This document shows, piece by piece, positions 62,269 through 64,000 of a stretch of DNA of 64,000 bases. The notes beneath the pieces are model-generated. The model did not search any database. It was not told the origin of the DNA and saw only the letters and a program-made list of their open reading frames with translations. The DNA is taken from positions 29,854 through 93,853 of the forward strand of contig VCMS01000220.1 in the NCBI GenBank assembly GCA_022539475.1. The letters run 5' to 3'. This DNA is from Gracilaria domingensis. Its lineage: Eukaryota > Rhodophyta > Florideophyceae > Gracilariales > Gracilariaceae. The position numbers were made by a program, and so were the translations under genes. Each line of letters opens with the position of its first letter. Within the stretch, counting starts at the first letter, position 1.

Positions 62269-62578
62269 AGGAAGTGCCGGGAGGAGTGTTTTGGGAGGTC
62301 TCCGGAGGGTGTCAAAAAATCGTCCAAAACGTGCCTGCGGGCGGGGGGGGGGTCGGTCGTGTTAGGGTACCTACCCTAACACGACTGGACCCCCCCGCCC
62401 GCGGGCACATTTTGGACGATTTTTTGAAAAATGTGCGATTTTATGCCCGCGGGCGGGGGGTCCAGTCGTGTCAGGGTAGGTACCCTAACACGACCGACCC
62501 CCCCCGCCCGCAGGCACGTTTTGGACGATTTTTTGACACCTTTCGGAGACCTCCCAAAACACTCCTCCCGGCACTTCC
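62269..62578. repeat. Nested palindromic block, right 2
   Basis: Starts AGGAAGTGCCGGGAGGAGTG and ends CTCCTCCCGGCACTTCC, with two GTTAGGGTACC-type cores. It is followed by CAGTGATTTCGCTGCAC, which also follows the left block at 39570, so block and downstream promoter region travel together. Confidence 0.85.
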
Positions 62579-62790
62579 GGCAGTGATTTCGCTGCACACG
62601 CCGTGCACATATATCAAACTAGAGAAAACTAGCGCTTCACACCCACTTGATCCGCGACTTTTAGCACAATACGGGACCGTTGCAATAGCTCCGAATCGCG
62701 ACGTGGCCGACACGCGACGCTATCGCTCCGAGCGGACACGGACACGGACGAGACTGGCAGTGCGCTGGGAGGAGCTGCCGAAAGCGGGGG

Positions 62791-62822
62791 TGCCCAGCGT
62801 AAGTCGCCATTTAAAGGCTCGC
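62791..62822 (+). promoter_or_regulatory. Shared promoter block, copy 3
   Basis: Identical in its core to 39844-39875, with TTTAAA at 62810-62815, 30 bp upstream of the ATG at 62845. Homology with the left region extends about 50 bp further upstream (CGGACGAGACTGGCAGTGCG). Confidence 0.7.
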
Positions 62823-62844
62823 CTCCGTTGTTTGCGCTGAAGCG

Positions 62845-64000
62845 ATGGATTCCACCGATGTCGGAGAGGAGATACATCCTATCGACATGAGTGCTCCGCC
62901 TCCGGCGTTCCATGCATATGTCAGACTTTTCTTGGTTCTTCGCGATGCTTTGGCAAACAGCGATGGAGGCCCTGATCGGCCACCGGACGTGGGGTTTAGA
63001 GGGTTAATAGAGTTCTGCGCCGAGAACTATAAGGATATTCCGGAGGCAAAGAAGATGTTTGAGGAGGCCACTAACTCCAAGAATCTGCAGAACTTGACAC
63101 TGCAACAGCTGCGAAAGAGTGTTGTGAATAACAAACCTGTGGAACAGCGATATCTTGTAACGAAGCTTCTTGACAAGAAGGACGGGGATGAGGACCAGAG
63201 ACTGCGAGATTTTTTCCTTCTCTCTATGGATATGGGTATATACCTACCGGTGCGATGCCTGGTTGGTTATTTCATGACCAGGAGAAAGCAGGTTCTGAAG
63301 ACGACAGTGTTCATCCCACCAACAGCTGTGAACCCATTTGAGGTCGTTATATACTTATCATACCTCGGCCACATAATGGGAGAGAACGACAACATCCGAA
63401 TGATGAAGAAGAAACAACCGAAAAGAAACGAAAAGTGAACCATGCACCATCTGTGTACATACCCACTTTTACGTCGTTCTCCAAAGACAACTGTGATCGA
63501 CTGGGATTCGCTATCAGTGAGGTCGTATGGGCATGGAGTTGTTTTGCGGCTCATCTTGGATACACGAACGTTCAGCACATGGTGAAACCATACATTTACA
63601 TGAATATGCAGACGTTGAAGTATACGGCGCTAGAGACACGGGAGTCTGGTTATGCCCCGCCGAGCCAGAGTACTCGATTCAACACAAAGGATGTGCCACA
63701 GAGCAGTACTAGTGGATCGGTGGAGACCTTGAGTGATGAATGCGATACAAACCTGCGAATACTGGCTAAAGAGTTCTTGACAGACCTCGAAACCATATGC
63801 ACCCACGATAGCCTCCATAGCTTACGGGCTGATCAGATGAGGAACTGGATAGAGTTTTCGGAGATACGGATAGATACCGTATCTGGTTCTGACTCCGGTG
63901 AGTTGCCTGCTCGATTTCAGAAGTTTTCGGAGTTGCTAGGAAACCGATACATGATATGCGTCATGCGGCATAGGGTTCCATGTCGGCATTCACGCGAAAC
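62845..64000 (+). CDS. Unrecognised gene from the shared promoter, frame change near 63435, runs off the window
   Basis: The first frame gives 197 residues (62845-63438), helical and compact: FHAYVRLFLVLRDAL, RGLIEFCAENYKDIPEAKKMFEEA, FFLLSMDMGIYLPVRCLVGYF. It stops at TGA 63436-63438. From about 63345 a second frame (-1) opens and stays open to the window end. Where they overlap it reads EEETTEKKRKVNHAPSVYIPTF, with a nuclear-signal-like KKRKV, then AISEVVWAWSCFAAHLGY and a further 150 residues without a stop. The join could be a -1 slip at GAAAAG just before the TGA, a one-base mutation, or a small intron. I found no GT-AG pair of the right phase. Family unknown. Confidence 0.55.

Noticed and set aside
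61618-62327. Short frames reading GDLPKHSSRHFLY in the palindromic blocks
   Set aside because: They are translations of the repeat arm itself and recur wherever the block does; the same peptide is the artificial start of the frame at 38321-39205.
61487-62578. CRISPR-like repeat array
   Set aside because: Alternating units are themselves palindromic foldbacks with conserved, not unique, spacers, and the genome is eukaryotic.

Overview
This is a nuclear segment of an intron-poor, repeat-rich eukaryote. The evidence is TATA-type promoters upstream of single-exon genes, an AATAAA signal, C2H2 zinc fingers, a chromodomain Ty3/Gypsy element, Ty1/Copia remnants and a DDE transposase. The mix of compact genes with nested, decayed LTR elements and WD40-repeat families would fit a florideophyte-type red alga. 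That placement is a guess; nothing here fixes the taxon.

Layout. 1-2.9 kb: the 3' end of a WD40-repeat gene followed by decayed copies of it. 3-12 kb: the only host-like gene region, with two C2H2 zinc-finger genes, a casein-kinase-1-like pseudokinase, and two small secreted Pro-rich proteins that share a motif just after the signal peptide. 13.7-17.7 kb: remnants of older retroelements. 17.8-29.5 kb: a Ty3/Gypsy chromovirus on the minus strand with 850-bp LTRs. It also carries a long plus-strand (antisense) reading frame between pol and the 3' LTR, and an older relative of that frame lies at 15.2-16.7 kb. 29.5-38 kb: two further decayed Gypsy elements in opposite orientations and a GGATGTCC-type repeat.

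38-64 kb is the most unusual part. A multigene unit is present as a large inverted duplication (left arm about 39.6-45.84 kb, right arm about 51.14-61.49 kb) around a 5.3-kb spacer filled with Copia and Harbinger-like debris. The unit encodes: a protein with a ParB-like domain; immediately downstream and in the same frame a 2-oxoglutarate/Fe(II) dioxygenase-like protein; a C-terminal piece of ribulose-phosphate 3-epimerase; and a coiled-coil protein. The right arm alone also holds a ketopantoate-reductase-like gene and two tail-to-tail HAD-phosphatase-like paralogues. Outside the arms lie nested palindromic blocks containing GTTAGGGTACC/GGTACCCTAAC cores. Genes on both sides of these blocks point outward, and three of them share the same promoter block with a TTTAAA box. 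Each arm carries different inactivating lesions. I know of no described element with this gene set; the unit looks like an unclassified large mobile or amplifying element with metabolic cargo.
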